A stretch of DNA of 46,053 nt, from positions 1 to 46,053 of the forward strand of contig CAZSFD010000038.1 of NCBI GenBank assembly GCA_964606085.1. The letters are read 5' to 3'. Below are positions 36,838 to 44,938 of this stretch, in pieces. The DNA comes from CAIQJJ01 sp964606085 (GTDB lineage: Bacteria > Chloroflexota > Anaerolineae > Anaerolineales > UBA4823). Under the pieces are notes generated by a model. That model searched no databases, had not been told where the DNA came from, and saw only the letters and a list, made by a program, of their open reading frames with translations. How positions within the stretch are numbered: position 1 is the stretch's first letter; each line of letters starts with the position of its first letter. Made by a program: the position numbers and the translations under genes.

Positions 36838-37328
36838 GCAAGTTGTTGACCGACGCCCGCGAACGCGGGCGTTTTCTACGTTTTTTGGTGGTTGGGTTGA
36901 TCGGCTTCGTGATTGACTTCGGCGTAGCTAATTTCATGTTGTGGCTGTTTCCTCACGACACGCAGATGGGTAGCTGGACAATCTCGGCCCTCTTACGCGC
37001 CGGCACGGTTTCGTTTCTCTGCGCGGTGGTCAGTAATTTCATCTGGAACCGGTTTTGGACTTACCCCGATTCGCGTTCTAAACCGCTATTTGCCCAGTTG
37101 GTGCAATTCACCATTGTCAGCGTCATTGGCCTGGTGATTCGGGTGCCAATTTTGTCTTTCGGCGAACCGTGGGTGCGCGATGTGCTGGTTCATGTTCCAT
37201 TCGTCCATCTCACCGAAACCCTCTATGATTTCATCGCCCACAACATGACCCTCGCCACCGCCGTTCTGATCGTGTTATTTTGGAATTTCTTTGTCAACCG
37301 CTATATTACGTATGGTGATGTGAAGTGA
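36834..37328 (+). CDS. GtrA family membrane protein
   Basis: 164 residues; the start is set by the ATGA overlap with the decarboxylase-like gene. Four transmembrane helices are visible: FLRFLVVGLIGFVIDFGVAN, TVSFLCAVVSNFIWNRFW, FTIVSVIGLVIRVPIL and ATAVLIVLFWNFFVNRY. The sequence FLVVGLIGFVIDFG and NFIWNRFWTY motifs are typical of GtrA, small proteins thought to flip or present lipid-linked sugars. With the adjacent UDP-sugar enzyme it suggests a role in surface glycan assembly. Confidence 0.93.
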   Translation: MSKLLTDARERGRFLRFLVVGLIGFVIDFGVANFMLWLFPHDTQMGSWTISALLRAGTVSFLCAVVSNFIWNRFWTYPDSRSKPLFAQLVQFTIVSVIGLVIRVPILSFGEPWVRDVLVHVPFVHLTETLYDFIAHNMTLATAVLIVLFWNFFVNRYITYGDVK

Positions 37329-37331
37329 CAG

Positions 37332-37337
37332 TATAAT
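37332..37337 (+). promoter_or_regulatory. -10 box giving leaderless transcript
   Basis: TATAAT ends 6 bp before the ATG at 37344; transcription would begin at the start codon. No Shine-Dalgarno precedes this ATG. Confidence 0.6.
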
Positions 37338-37343
37338 AATTTT

Positions 37344-37724
37344 ATGCCTGCAATACCCGCTCTCATTCCCATTTACACCACTCGCGGTGATGTCGCCGCA
37401 TTCATGGCCTATCCATACCTGTACAGCCGCAGCGGCGAATGGATCGGCCTGGTCACGCCGCAGCGCGAGGTCTACTCCGTTCACGGCCACTATGTTGGTG
37501 AACTCACCAAAGAGCCGCGCATCCTGCGCAAAATGTCCGATTCCTACGACCGCCCGCGTCGCCCCATTACCGAGCGCCCCCCCATTCGCATCAAAATCCC
37601 CGCCACCGTGCCACTGGCGCCCATGATGGCCGAACTGGCCTACGGCATGATTGACGTGCTGCTCGATGATCCCGAACTGCTGCCCTCGGTAGATTTCGGT
37701 GATTTGCGCGAGGACATGGACTGA
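37344..37724 (+). CDS. Small protein of unknown function with beta-rich N-terminus
   Basis: 126 residues. The N-terminal PIYTTRGDVAAFMAYPYLYSRSGEWIGLVTPQREVYSVHGHYVGEL line looks like the '4-fold beta flower' type of domain found in hypothetical proteins; the C-terminal half is Arg/Pro-rich then acidic (DVLLDDPELLPSVDFGD). No enzyme motif is seen. The gene directly precedes the Mg-chelatase-type ATPase, with the stop TGA and next ATG overlapping by one base, so the two are coupled. It could be a dedicated partner of that ATPase (inference). Confidence 0.75.
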   Translation: MPAIPALIPIYTTRGDVAAFMAYPYLYSRSGEWIGLVTPQREVYSVHGHYVGELTKEPRILRKMSDSYDRPRRPITERPPIRIKIPATVPLAPMMAELAYGMIDVLLDDPELLPSVDFGDLREDMD

Positions 37725-38926
37725 TGACTGACGCCCCCCTCGATCAGCCCGGCAAAAACGAAACGCCCATTGGCGTGCGTTCGCTGCGCGACCTGATAGA
37801 CCGCGTTTCGGGCCGCGCCCTGCGTCCGCTCAGCGATGAAGGCGATTCAGGCGTGGCCGAACGCCTGCCATTCCCCTTCTTGGCGATGGTGGGCCAGGCC
37901 GAGATGAAGATCGCCCTGCTGCTGGCGCTGATCAACCCCGGCGTGGGCGGCGTGCTGCTGATCGGCCCGCGCGGCACCGGCAAAACCACTGCCGTGCGCA
38001 GCGTGGTAGACCTGCTGCCCGAAGTGCCGCGCAGCCTGTGCTATTTCGGCTGCATGCCCGAAGACATCGAACTGGGCGGCCTCGAAGCCGTCTGCCCCGA
38101 TTGTGCCAAAAAATACGGCCAGGGCGAACCGCTGGCAAAAATGGATCGCTCGCGGCTGGTCGAACTGCCGCTCAACGCCCGCATCGAAGATGTGGTGGGC
38201 AGCATAGACGAGCGCGCCGCCAGCCAGGAACGCCTGCGCATTCGGCGCGGCGTCCTCTCGCACGCCGACCGCAACCTGCTCTACGTGGATGAGGTCAACC
38301 TGCTGGCCGATGACATCGTCAACGCCATCCTCGATGCCGCCGCCCAGGGCAGTTACACCGTGCGCCGCGGCCTGCTGGCGGCCACCTACCGCTCGCGCTT
38401 CGCCCTGATCGGCTCGATGAACCCCGAAGAAGGCCGCCTGCGCCCGCAAATTCTCGACCGCTTCGGGCTGCGTGTGGTGGTGCGCGGCCTGCCCAACCGG
38501 CAGGAACGCTGGGAAGCCTACGAACGCGTCCGCACCTACCTGATGCACCCCCGCCACGTCATCGCCGATTACGCCGAAGAGACCGAACTGGCGCGGGCCG
38601 AAATCCAACTCGCCCGCGACATCCTGCCCGGCGTCACCATCCCCGATGACGTGGCCCAAACCGGCCTGACGCTGGTACAGGAGATGCGCATCGACTCGCT
38701 GCGCGCCGAGATCAACATGTTCGAGGCCGCCCGCGCCTACGCCGCCATAGATGGCCGCCACACGGTCAGCCCCGCCGACCTGCGCCAGGTGGCTCCCCTG
38801 GCCCTGCGCCTGCGCCGCTCCACGTTTATGAACGAATACTTCGACACCCAGGCCAGCGAAGAACAAGAACTGAACAGCCTGCTCGAAAAACACCTCGCAG
38901 TCATCCCACCCTCGAATAACGAATAA
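37724..38926 (+). CDS. Magnesium-chelatase subunit I-type AAA+ ATPase
   Basis: 400 residues. AAA+ module of BchI/ChlI type: Walker A GPRGTGKT, the chelatase insertion with ELGGLEAVCPDCAKKYGQG, LVELPLNARIEDVVGSID, Walker B LLYVDEVNLL, sensor GSMNPEEGRLRPQILDRFGL. The sequence PEEG-LRPQ-LDRFG is a hallmark of BchI. No BchD or BchH is in the window, so chlorophyll synthesis is not implied; stand-alone members assist other metal-insertion or MoxR-like functions. The last residues (SNNE, stop) are read from the CGAATAACG repeat, so the C-terminus may be recent. TGA/ATG overlap with the preceding gene. Confidence 0.9.
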   Translation: MTDAPLDQPGKNETPIGVRSLRDLIDRVSGRALRPLSDEGDSGVAERLPFPFLAMVGQAEMKIALLLALINPGVGGVLLIGPRGTGKTTAVRSVVDLLPEVPRSLCYFGCMPEDIELGGLEAVCPDCAKKYGQGEPLAKMDRSRLVELPLNARIEDVVGSIDERAASQERLRIRRGVLSHADRNLLYVDEVNLLADDIVNAILDAAAQGSYTVRRGLLAATYRSRFALIGSMNPEEGRLRPQILDRFGLRVVVRGLPNRQERWEAYERVRTYLMHPRHVIADYAEETELARAEIQLARDILPGVTIPDDVAQTGLTLVQEMRIDSLRAEINMFEAARAYAAIDGRHTVSPADLRQVAPLALRLRRSTFMNEYFDTQASEEQELNSLLEKHLAVIPPSNNE

Positions 38927-38960
38927 CGCCCTGTCGCTTTCAACCTGCCACCTTTTTTCC
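38916..38960 (+). repeat. CGAATAACG and CAACCT word repeats at gene end
   Basis: TCGAATAACGAATAACG overlaps the stop codon of the ATPase gene; TTTCAACCTGCCACCTTT follows in the short gap before the URO-D-like gene. Both words recur elsewhere (22781-22809; 18979-19185). Confidence 0.55.
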
Positions 38961-38962
38961 CC

Positions 38963-39955
38963 ATGCCCACCCACCGCCAACGCCTCGAAACCACCCTCTC
39001 CGGCCAGACCCCCGACCGCACGCCCATTGCCCTGTGGCGGCACTTCCCCGTGGATGACCAGACCCCCGACGGCCTGGCCGCCGCCACGCTCGACTGGCAG
39101 CGCACCTACGACTTCGACCTGGTCAAGGTCACGCCCACCTCGTCCTTCTGCCTGAAAGACTGGGGCAGCCGCGACGAATGGCGCGGCGACAGCGAAGGCA
39201 CGCGCACCTACACTCACAACGTCATCCAGACCGCCGACGATTGGCTGCGCCTGCGCCCACTCGACCCCACGGCCGCGCACCTGGCCGCCCAACTCGCAGC
39301 CCTGCGCCTGATCACCGCCGAACTCGGCCCCGAAACGCCCGTGCTGCAAACGGTGTTCAGCCCGCTTTCGCAGGCCAAAAACCTGGTCGGCAAAAACCAC
39401 CTGCTCAGCCATTTGCGCCAGTATCCGCAGCAGGTACACGCCGCCCTGGGGGTCATCGCCGAAAGCACGGTGCGTTTTGTCGAAGCCGCCGCGCAGTTGG
39501 GCATTGCCGGCGTGTTCTATGCCGTGCAGCACGCCAACTACGGCCTGCTGAATGAGGCCGAATACGCCGAATTTGGCGAAGCGTATGATCGTATTGCGCT
39601 CGAACCGGCAAAATCCTTATGGTTCAACATGCTGCACCTGCATGGCGAAGGGATCATGTTCGACCGCTTCGCCAATTACCCCATCGCCTGCATCAACTGG
39701 CACGACCGCGACACGGCCCCCTCGCTGGCCGAGGCGCAGCAGCGCTTTGATGGCGTGCTGTGCGGCGGCTTGCAGCGCGAACAGATGGTGCTTGGCACAC
39801 CCGAAACGGTGGCGGCGCAAGCGCGCAACGCTATCGAAGCGGCGGGCGGCAAACGATTTTTGCTGGGAACGGGCTGTGTGTTGCAGATCACGACCCCACG
39901 TGCGAATTTATGGGCTGTGCGACGAGCTATCGAATGCGTATCAAAAGGCAGATAA
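38963..39955 (+). CDS. Uroporphyrinogen decarboxylase (URO-D) family protein
   Basis: 330 residues, TIM-barrel URO-D superfamily. The start shows RHFPVDDQTP and DLVKVTPTSSF, corresponding to the N-terminal URO-D pocket region (PVW-RH...). Later landmarks are the metal/tetrapyrrole-pocket-like HLHGEGIMFD and INWHDRDTAPS, and GVLCGGLQREQMVLGTPETV. Members include HemE and corrinoid methyltransferases (MtaA/CmuA); the family here cannot be resolved and HemE-specific residues (FAGAPWTL-type) are not apparent. It follows the chelatase-type ATPase by 36 bp with no clear Shine-Dalgarno. Confidence 0.88.
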   Translation: MPTHRQRLETTLSGQTPDRTPIALWRHFPVDDQTPDGLAAATLDWQRTYDFDLVKVTPTSSFCLKDWGSRDEWRGDSEGTRTYTHNVIQTADDWLRLRPLDPTAAHLAAQLAALRLITAELGPETPVLQTVFSPLSQAKNLVGKNHLLSHLRQYPQQVHAALGVIAESTVRFVEAAAQLGIAGVFYAVQHANYGLLNEAEYAEFGEAYDRIALEPAKSLWFNMLHLHGEGIMFDRFANYPIACINWHDRDTAPSLAEAQQRFDGVLCGGLQREQMVLGTPETVAAQARNAIEAAGGKRFLLGTGCVLQITTPRANLWAVRRAIECVSKGR

Positions 39956-39990
39956 GCATCTTAAAGATCGAGAAATTGTCAGGATATAGC

Positions 39991-42219
39991 GTGTCACGCA
40001 GAAAATTGCATTCACTCGTTGTTTTTCATCCGCTTTTTCTTCGCCTGGTTATGTTGCCTGCCGTTACATTGTGCGTCGTTTTGGCGCTGTCTCTGAAATC
40101 AAGCCAGGCTTTGACAGTTGTGGATGTTGCGCCAAGTTTTGTATCGGGTTTGCAAGAACCCATGCCGATTGACCAGCGGTTGCTTGGACAAAACCCCGGC
40201 CATGAATACTTGAAAACTGATGTATTGATCAGCGGTAGCATTGAGTACAAGGTTGTTGCCATTGCAAGAGGCTTGCGGGGGCCAGTGTCAGGTTTTATTG
40301 GCGATTTATATCACTGGCAAGACCCATTGGGCTTACTCGATCCCAACCGTAGAATTGAGCCACCAACAAACACGCCAACGACCACTCCGACGCTTACCCA
40401 TACGCCAATTCCCACGAATACGCCCACGCGGACCCTTACACCTACCCAGACATCAACTCGCACTGCGACCCCTAGCCGGACATTTACCCCGACACGTACC
40501 CATACCCCCACTCGTACAGCGACCCCATTTATTCTCCCCCCTACAAATAACAAAATTACCCCTACACCCCCAAAACGGGGCGATTATGATGAGCAAACAG
40601 AGTTGGGTGCTGCTGACCTCGAATTTGAAGCAATGCTGGCAGATTGTTCCCCACCACCTCAGCCTGATGAATGGCATGACTTAATTGGAACTCTGGATTT
40701 TATGCGCATCGGACGCGACCACGATATTTCATTGATTTCAATTGTCAATAGCAGGGGATTTCCAAATTGGTTCTGCTTTCCACCACCCTTTGGCGGGCCT
40801 GGATGTTATAACAGCCAAAATTATTATGTCACAACCGATGTAGAACAACTTAAAAAACTGGCAGAAGATTGGCTGATCTATACCCACTACACCGTACAGC
40901 ATTTCAATCAAGCAACCCCACCACCTTCAGCGGCGCCACCTGGCAGTCTCGATGCTCGAAGTTACGAAATTTGGAATGCCATCCGCTGGCAAAACTGTGA
41001 TGGAACAAACCAACGTGATGTTTTGCCCGCATTAGGTGAGCAATTTCCCCCGAATGTCGAAATACTATATTGGGAAATTGGCAATGAACCTGAGATAGCG
41101 TTAGACGGAGTGGGATTTGACCCTGCTGCATATCTTCAACGCTATGGAGTTTGGAGAAATGGCCTGCCAACCGATTATGCAGGTATCACCAATGCCATGC
41201 TTGACATGGATATTCGGATTCATGGGCAGAAAACAATCAAGGTTGGGCCAAGCTTGGTTAATAAATCGTGGCCATATTTACAGGAACTGAAAGTTAATAA
41301 TGCTTGGGTTGATTTTATCGCCTACCATCCATATACATCCATATACAGTGGCCGCCCCTATAATGCTAATAATTGGGTGGATAACGACTATGATAACCTT
41401 CGCAAGAACATTAGAGAAATTAATGTTGATCAATATGCGTGGGCTGTGCAAACTCAATCTTACTTTCAAAATGCTGAATTACTAGCAACAGAATGGAACC
41501 CATCATCATGGGAATCCACTTATTTTTATAAATGGCGAGCCAGAAGCATGGCCCATGCCCTGGCCTCGCTGGAAACCATCTTTGCTTTTGTGCGAGGGGG
41601 CGTAGATCAGGCACATTACTTTACCAATCCCGTTTTAGGGAACGATACAAACCCGACTTACCAGACTTTTGCTTTTCTTGAACAAGGCAACCTGGGTGAT
41701 ATTCTTCTTCAGTGGTATCCCAGCACAGACCAATTGTTAGACAATACCAACCACCGAGGCTATGTGACTCAAGAATTTGCTGGCACAATCAGGCTATGGG
41801 GGGTAAATTGGGGGAGTGCTGCTGTAAACATTCCCTTTCAAACTGATAATCTGAGTCCATTTTATACCTATACATTGACTGGTTGCTATGAATTGGCCGC
41901 CCCCGCATCGCTCTTGCAAGGTGTTATCAACGATCCTGACAATCCTACGAACGATCCCAACGCTCCTGCATTGAGCCAATCACTCCAAATCACCTTTCTA
42001 CCGTCATCAGGTAACTGGATCGGGGAAATTGATTTGCCAGTCACAGTAAAACCAGCCAGTTGGAAGGTTTGTACCATTTCGCGCGTGTTAAATGGCCCAA
42101 TCTATTCTTCCTTTATGCCACTTATTTTCAATTCAATAATAGGGCAAAACGCTCCCCAGGGGAATCCTTATCCGCCTCCTGAACCCACCCTTACACCGCC
42201 GCCAATCCCCTATCCGTAA
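39991..42219 (+). CDS. Secreted clan GH-A-like glycosidase with Thr/Pro stalk
   Basis: 742 residues from GTG 39991, chosen because AGGA lies 7-10 bp upstream and the reading frame upstream overlaps the URO-D gene in another frame. A signal peptide (MSRRKLHSLVVFHPLFLRLV...SQA) is followed by an N-terminal domain and a Thr/Pro stalk (about residues 125-190: PTNTPTTTPTLTHTPIPTNT). A TIM-barrel-like part has the acid/base motif YWEIGNEPE and the putative nucleophile in ELLATEWNPSSW, the pattern of clan-A glycosidases. The C-terminus is Pro-rich (TPPPIPYP). Codons are AT-richer than in neighbours, suggesting transfer. The exact substrate is unknown. Confidence 0.8.
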   Translation: MSRRKLHSLVVFHPLFLRLVMLPAVTLCVVLALSLKSSQALTVVDVAPSFVSGLQEPMPIDQRLLGQNPGHEYLKTDVLISGSIEYKVVAIARGLRGPVSGFIGDLYHWQDPLGLLDPNRRIEPPTNTPTTTPTLTHTPIPTNTPTRTLTPTQTSTRTATPSRTFTPTRTHTPTRTATPFILPPTNNKITPTPPKRGDYDEQTELGAADLEFEAMLADCSPPPQPDEWHDLIGTLDFMRIGRDHDISLISIVNSRGFPNWFCFPPPFGGPGCYNSQNYYVTTDVEQLKKLAEDWLIYTHYTVQHFNQATPPPSAAPPGSLDARSYEIWNAIRWQNCDGTNQRDVLPALGEQFPPNVEILYWEIGNEPEIALDGVGFDPAAYLQRYGVWRNGLPTDYAGITNAMLDMDIRIHGQKTIKVGPSLVNKSWPYLQELKVNNAWVDFIAYHPYTSIYSGRPYNANNWVDNDYDNLRKNIREINVDQYAWAVQTQSYFQNAELLATEWNPSSWESTYFYKWRARSMAHALASLETIFAFVRGGVDQAHYFTNPVLGNDTNPTYQTFAFLEQGNLGDILLQWYPSTDQLLDNTNHRGYVTQEFAGTIRLWGVNWGSAAVNIPFQTDNLSPFYTYTLTGCYELAAPASLLQGVINDPDNPTNDPNAPALSQSLQITFLPSSGNWIGEIDLPVTVKPASWKVCTISRVLNGPIYSSFMPLIFNSIIGQNAPQGNPYPPPEPTLTPPPIPYP

Positions 42220-42248
42220 ATAACGCTGATAAAAAGCCATTCGAGAAG

Positions 42249-44327
42249 ATGAAACATCTCAAGACCGTTTTCACATTCGACATACACCCATCGGAAAGTT
42301 TGCGCCGAAGCTTCTTCAAATTGCATGCTATTATGCTGTTTGCAGGGCTGGTAGGGTTTTCTATACTCGGATTGATTCAAGTACAAGCCGCCTTTGATAT
42401 TAATCATTTGGCCGCTTATAGAACCGATTTGGAAATCGCGGGTCACCTGGGTGGGACAACAGGAAGGGTTATCGTAGACGGAAATTATGCCTATCTCGCG
42501 CAAGGAATTGAACTGACTGTTCTCGACATCACTGATCCAACAGCCCCCAAACGCATCAGCTACCTTCTGCTGCCAGGATTTATTACAGGATTGGACTTTG
42601 ATGGCGGTTATATATATGCTGGTTGGGAACGCTGTGAATGGTGGTTGAGCGATGTATGTACAGGCGGGTTGAAAATACTGGATGTTTCTAATCCTGTTTC
42701 ATCTTTTGAAATCGGGTCTTACAACTTGCCAGGTTCAGCATCCAGCTTAACTATCTTCAATAAGTACGTTTATATTCTCTGGAAAGCTACTGATACCCAT
42801 GCGCCCAGTCTTTCCTGGGGTGGTATGAAGATTTTAGATATTTCCAATCCAACTATGTTGAGCGAAATCAATAGCATAGATTATGATATCGATTCTGAAG
42901 AACCATTGAGCGTAGCTATTGCCAATGGCTACGCCTATCTTACAACAAGTTATTTATACACATACGACTTAACCGATCCGACTGCCCCGATTCTTGTAGA
43001 TATGTCCATATATTCTGGCAAAGATATTGTGATATCGCATGGATATGCTTATGTGGTCGGATGCTGTGGTATGCACATCCTGAGCCTGGCCGACCCCGCC
43101 CATCCAGCCTATGTTACCAGTGTAGGAGTGGATGGAATGACAGAAGCGGTGAGCATAGATGGAAACTATGCCTATTTGGCAGAAACCAGAGACATTATCC
43201 AAAAGGCCGGGGGAGGGCTGCGGGTGATTGATGTCACTAACCCGGCAGCCCCTATCGAAGTCAACTACCTGCCGCTGCCCTATGGCTCAAAGGGAGTCGC
43301 TGTCAATGGCAATCTGGCTTATATCGCCGAAGTGTACAACGGCCTGAGTGTTGCAGATATTTCTACACCAACCGCCCCCAAAAAAATAGGCCAGTATTTC
43401 GCCCCGGGTGAGGTTGCTTCTGTTGAAACAACAGGTCATTATGTCTATACCGTTGCCGATTATTATACGCCCGGCTCAAGCGGTATGTGGGTGACGGATG
43501 TCTCGAACTACCGCAACCCTGTGGCAACAGGCGGCTATTACGAGGCTTTAGGGAGTAACCGCCTGACCCTTGGCGGCAGCTATGCGTATGTGATGGTCAG
43601 CTATTACCAGAGTGGTGAAGGCTATTTCAATAACTATCTGCACGTTGTAGATAGAACAACCCCAGCGCAGCTAATCGGCGTGAGCATTTACCCTTTTCAA
43701 AAAGATCAACCAGCTTTTAATCTTGATTTTGTGGACGATTACATCTACCTGGCGCACACCAAGCGGCTTACCATTATTGACGCCCACGAGCCAAACGTCC
43801 TCGCAACCACAGGGCTTATCACTGCCACCCACGCCATATATGATGTCACAGTATCCGGTTCGTATGCCTACGTCGCCGACGGCGGCTTGCGGATATTCGA
43901 CATCCGCGACCCGGCTCACCCTGCAGAAATTGGCTCGTTATATTTGCCAACCTATATCAGAACCCTCGCCATCTCAGACCCATACGCCTATGTGGGCGGT
44001 GGAACCGTCTTACATGTTGTGGATATTTCCGACAAATCTCATCCAACCGCAGCCGGTTCAATCGAGATCGCCAGCGGTCAAATTTATGATGCGGCCGCTA
44101 CCGGGCGCTTTGTTTTTCTGGCCGCCTATGATGCCGGCCTGCGCGTCATTGACGCCACCGACCCGGCCCACCCGTTTGAAACGGCTTTTTATACCCCACC
44201 GCAAGTTATTAAGGGGGTAGAGACAGCGGGCGGGTATATCTATGCGGCGGGCTGGCGAAGCGGGCTTTACATTTTGCGATACAATCCGCTAATCCATGAA
44301 AACTTTTTGCCGGTGGTGTCAAAATGA
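42249..44327 (+). CDS. Secreted LVIVD-repeat beta-propeller protein
   Basis: 692 residues with an N-terminal membrane/signal segment (LHAIMLFAGLVGFSILGLIQ, preceded by a basic region). The rest is a chain of LVIVD-type repeats: YAYLAQGIELTVLDITDPTAPK, GYAYLTTSYLYTYDLTDPTAP, NLAYIAEVYNGLSVADISTPTAP, SYAYVADGGLRIFDIRDPAHP, RFVFLAAYDAGLRVIDATDPAHP. About a dozen blades are expected. Such propellers are surface binding or scaffold proteins. It lies 29 bp after the glycosidase-like gene and has similar AT-richer base use, so the two probably came together. The C-terminus (HENFLPVVSK) has no anchoring motif. Confidence 0.88.
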   Translation: MKHLKTVFTFDIHPSESLRRSFFKLHAIMLFAGLVGFSILGLIQVQAAFDINHLAAYRTDLEIAGHLGGTTGRVIVDGNYAYLAQGIELTVLDITDPTAPKRISYLLLPGFITGLDFDGGYIYAGWERCEWWLSDVCTGGLKILDVSNPVSSFEIGSYNLPGSASSLTIFNKYVYILWKATDTHAPSLSWGGMKILDISNPTMLSEINSIDYDIDSEEPLSVAIANGYAYLTTSYLYTYDLTDPTAPILVDMSIYSGKDIVISHGYAYVVGCCGMHILSLADPAHPAYVTSVGVDGMTEAVSIDGNYAYLAETRDIIQKAGGGLRVIDVTNPAAPIEVNYLPLPYGSKGVAVNGNLAYIAEVYNGLSVADISTPTAPKKIGQYFAPGEVASVETTGHYVYTVADYYTPGSSGMWVTDVSNYRNPVATGGYYEALGSNRLTLGGSYAYVMVSYYQSGEGYFNNYLHVVDRTTPAQLIGVSIYPFQKDQPAFNLDFVDDYIYLAHTKRLTIIDAHEPNVLATTGLITATHAIYDVTVSGSYAYVADGGLRIFDIRDPAHPAEIGSLYLPTYIRTLAISDPYAYVGGGTVLHVVDISDKSHPTAAGSIEIASGQIYDAAATGRFVFLAAYDAGLRVIDATDPAHPFETAFYTPPQVIKGVETAGGYIYAAGWRSGLYILRYNPLIHENFLPVVSK

Positions 44328-44370
44328 TTGGACAACAGTACAGGGCGTTTTCATGGATGGAGGCCAGGCA

Positions 44371-44928
44371 ATGAGTAACCTGCGCGTCATCAGCGGCTCG
44401 GCCCGTGGCCGCAAATTACAGGTTGTCCCTGGCGACACCACTCGGCCCATCACCGACCAGGTGAAGGAAGCGCTCTTCAACATCATCAGCTTCGACATCG
44501 AAGGGGCCAGTTTGCTCGACCTGTTTGGTGGGACGGGGGCGGTGGGCATCGAGGCGCTCAGCCGTGGGGCTGAGTATGTGCGTATGCTCGACCTGAACCG
44601 CCGCCCCATCGCCATCATGCGGGCCAACCTGGAGCATTGCCAGTTGAGCGAGGGCGCTGACGTGCGCCTGATGGATGCCTTCAAATTGCTTGAAAGTCCC
44701 CCCGACCGGGCCTTCGATTACGTGTACATCGCCCCGCCGCAGTATCACCAGATGTGGAAGAAGGCGCTGCTGCTGCTGGATGCCAACCCCGGCTGGATGG
44801 CTGAAGATGCCTGGGTAATCGCTCAGATTCATCCGGTAGAATATGAAGAAGTGGCGCTGCAAACGATAGCGCAGTTCGACCGCCGCAACTATGGCGGCAC
44901 GACTCTGGTTTTTTACCAAAAGAAGTAG
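44371..44928 (+). CDS. rsmD: 16S rRNA (guanine(966)-N2)-methyltransferase
   Basis: 185 residues from the ATG at 44371 (GGAGG 8-12 bp upstream); an earlier in-frame ATG at 44296 would overlap the LVIVD gene. RsmD methylates G966 of 16S rRNA. Landmarks: LRVISGSARGRKLQVVPG, TRPITDQVKEALFNII, SAM motif LLDLFGGTGAVGIEALSRGA, and the catalytic tetrad IAPPQY (normally DPPY). The C-terminus (YGGTTLVFYQKK) is typical. It leads the histidine kinase by 10 bp. Confidence 0.93.
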   Translation: MSNLRVISGSARGRKLQVVPGDTTRPITDQVKEALFNIISFDIEGASLLDLFGGTGAVGIEALSRGAEYVRMLDLNRRPIAIMRANLEHCQLSEGADVRLMDAFKLLESPPDRAFDYVYIAPPQYHQMWKKALLLLDANPGWMAEDAWVIAQIHPVEYEEVALQTIAQFDRRNYGGTTLVFYQKK

Positions 44929-44938
44929 GAGTTATTTT

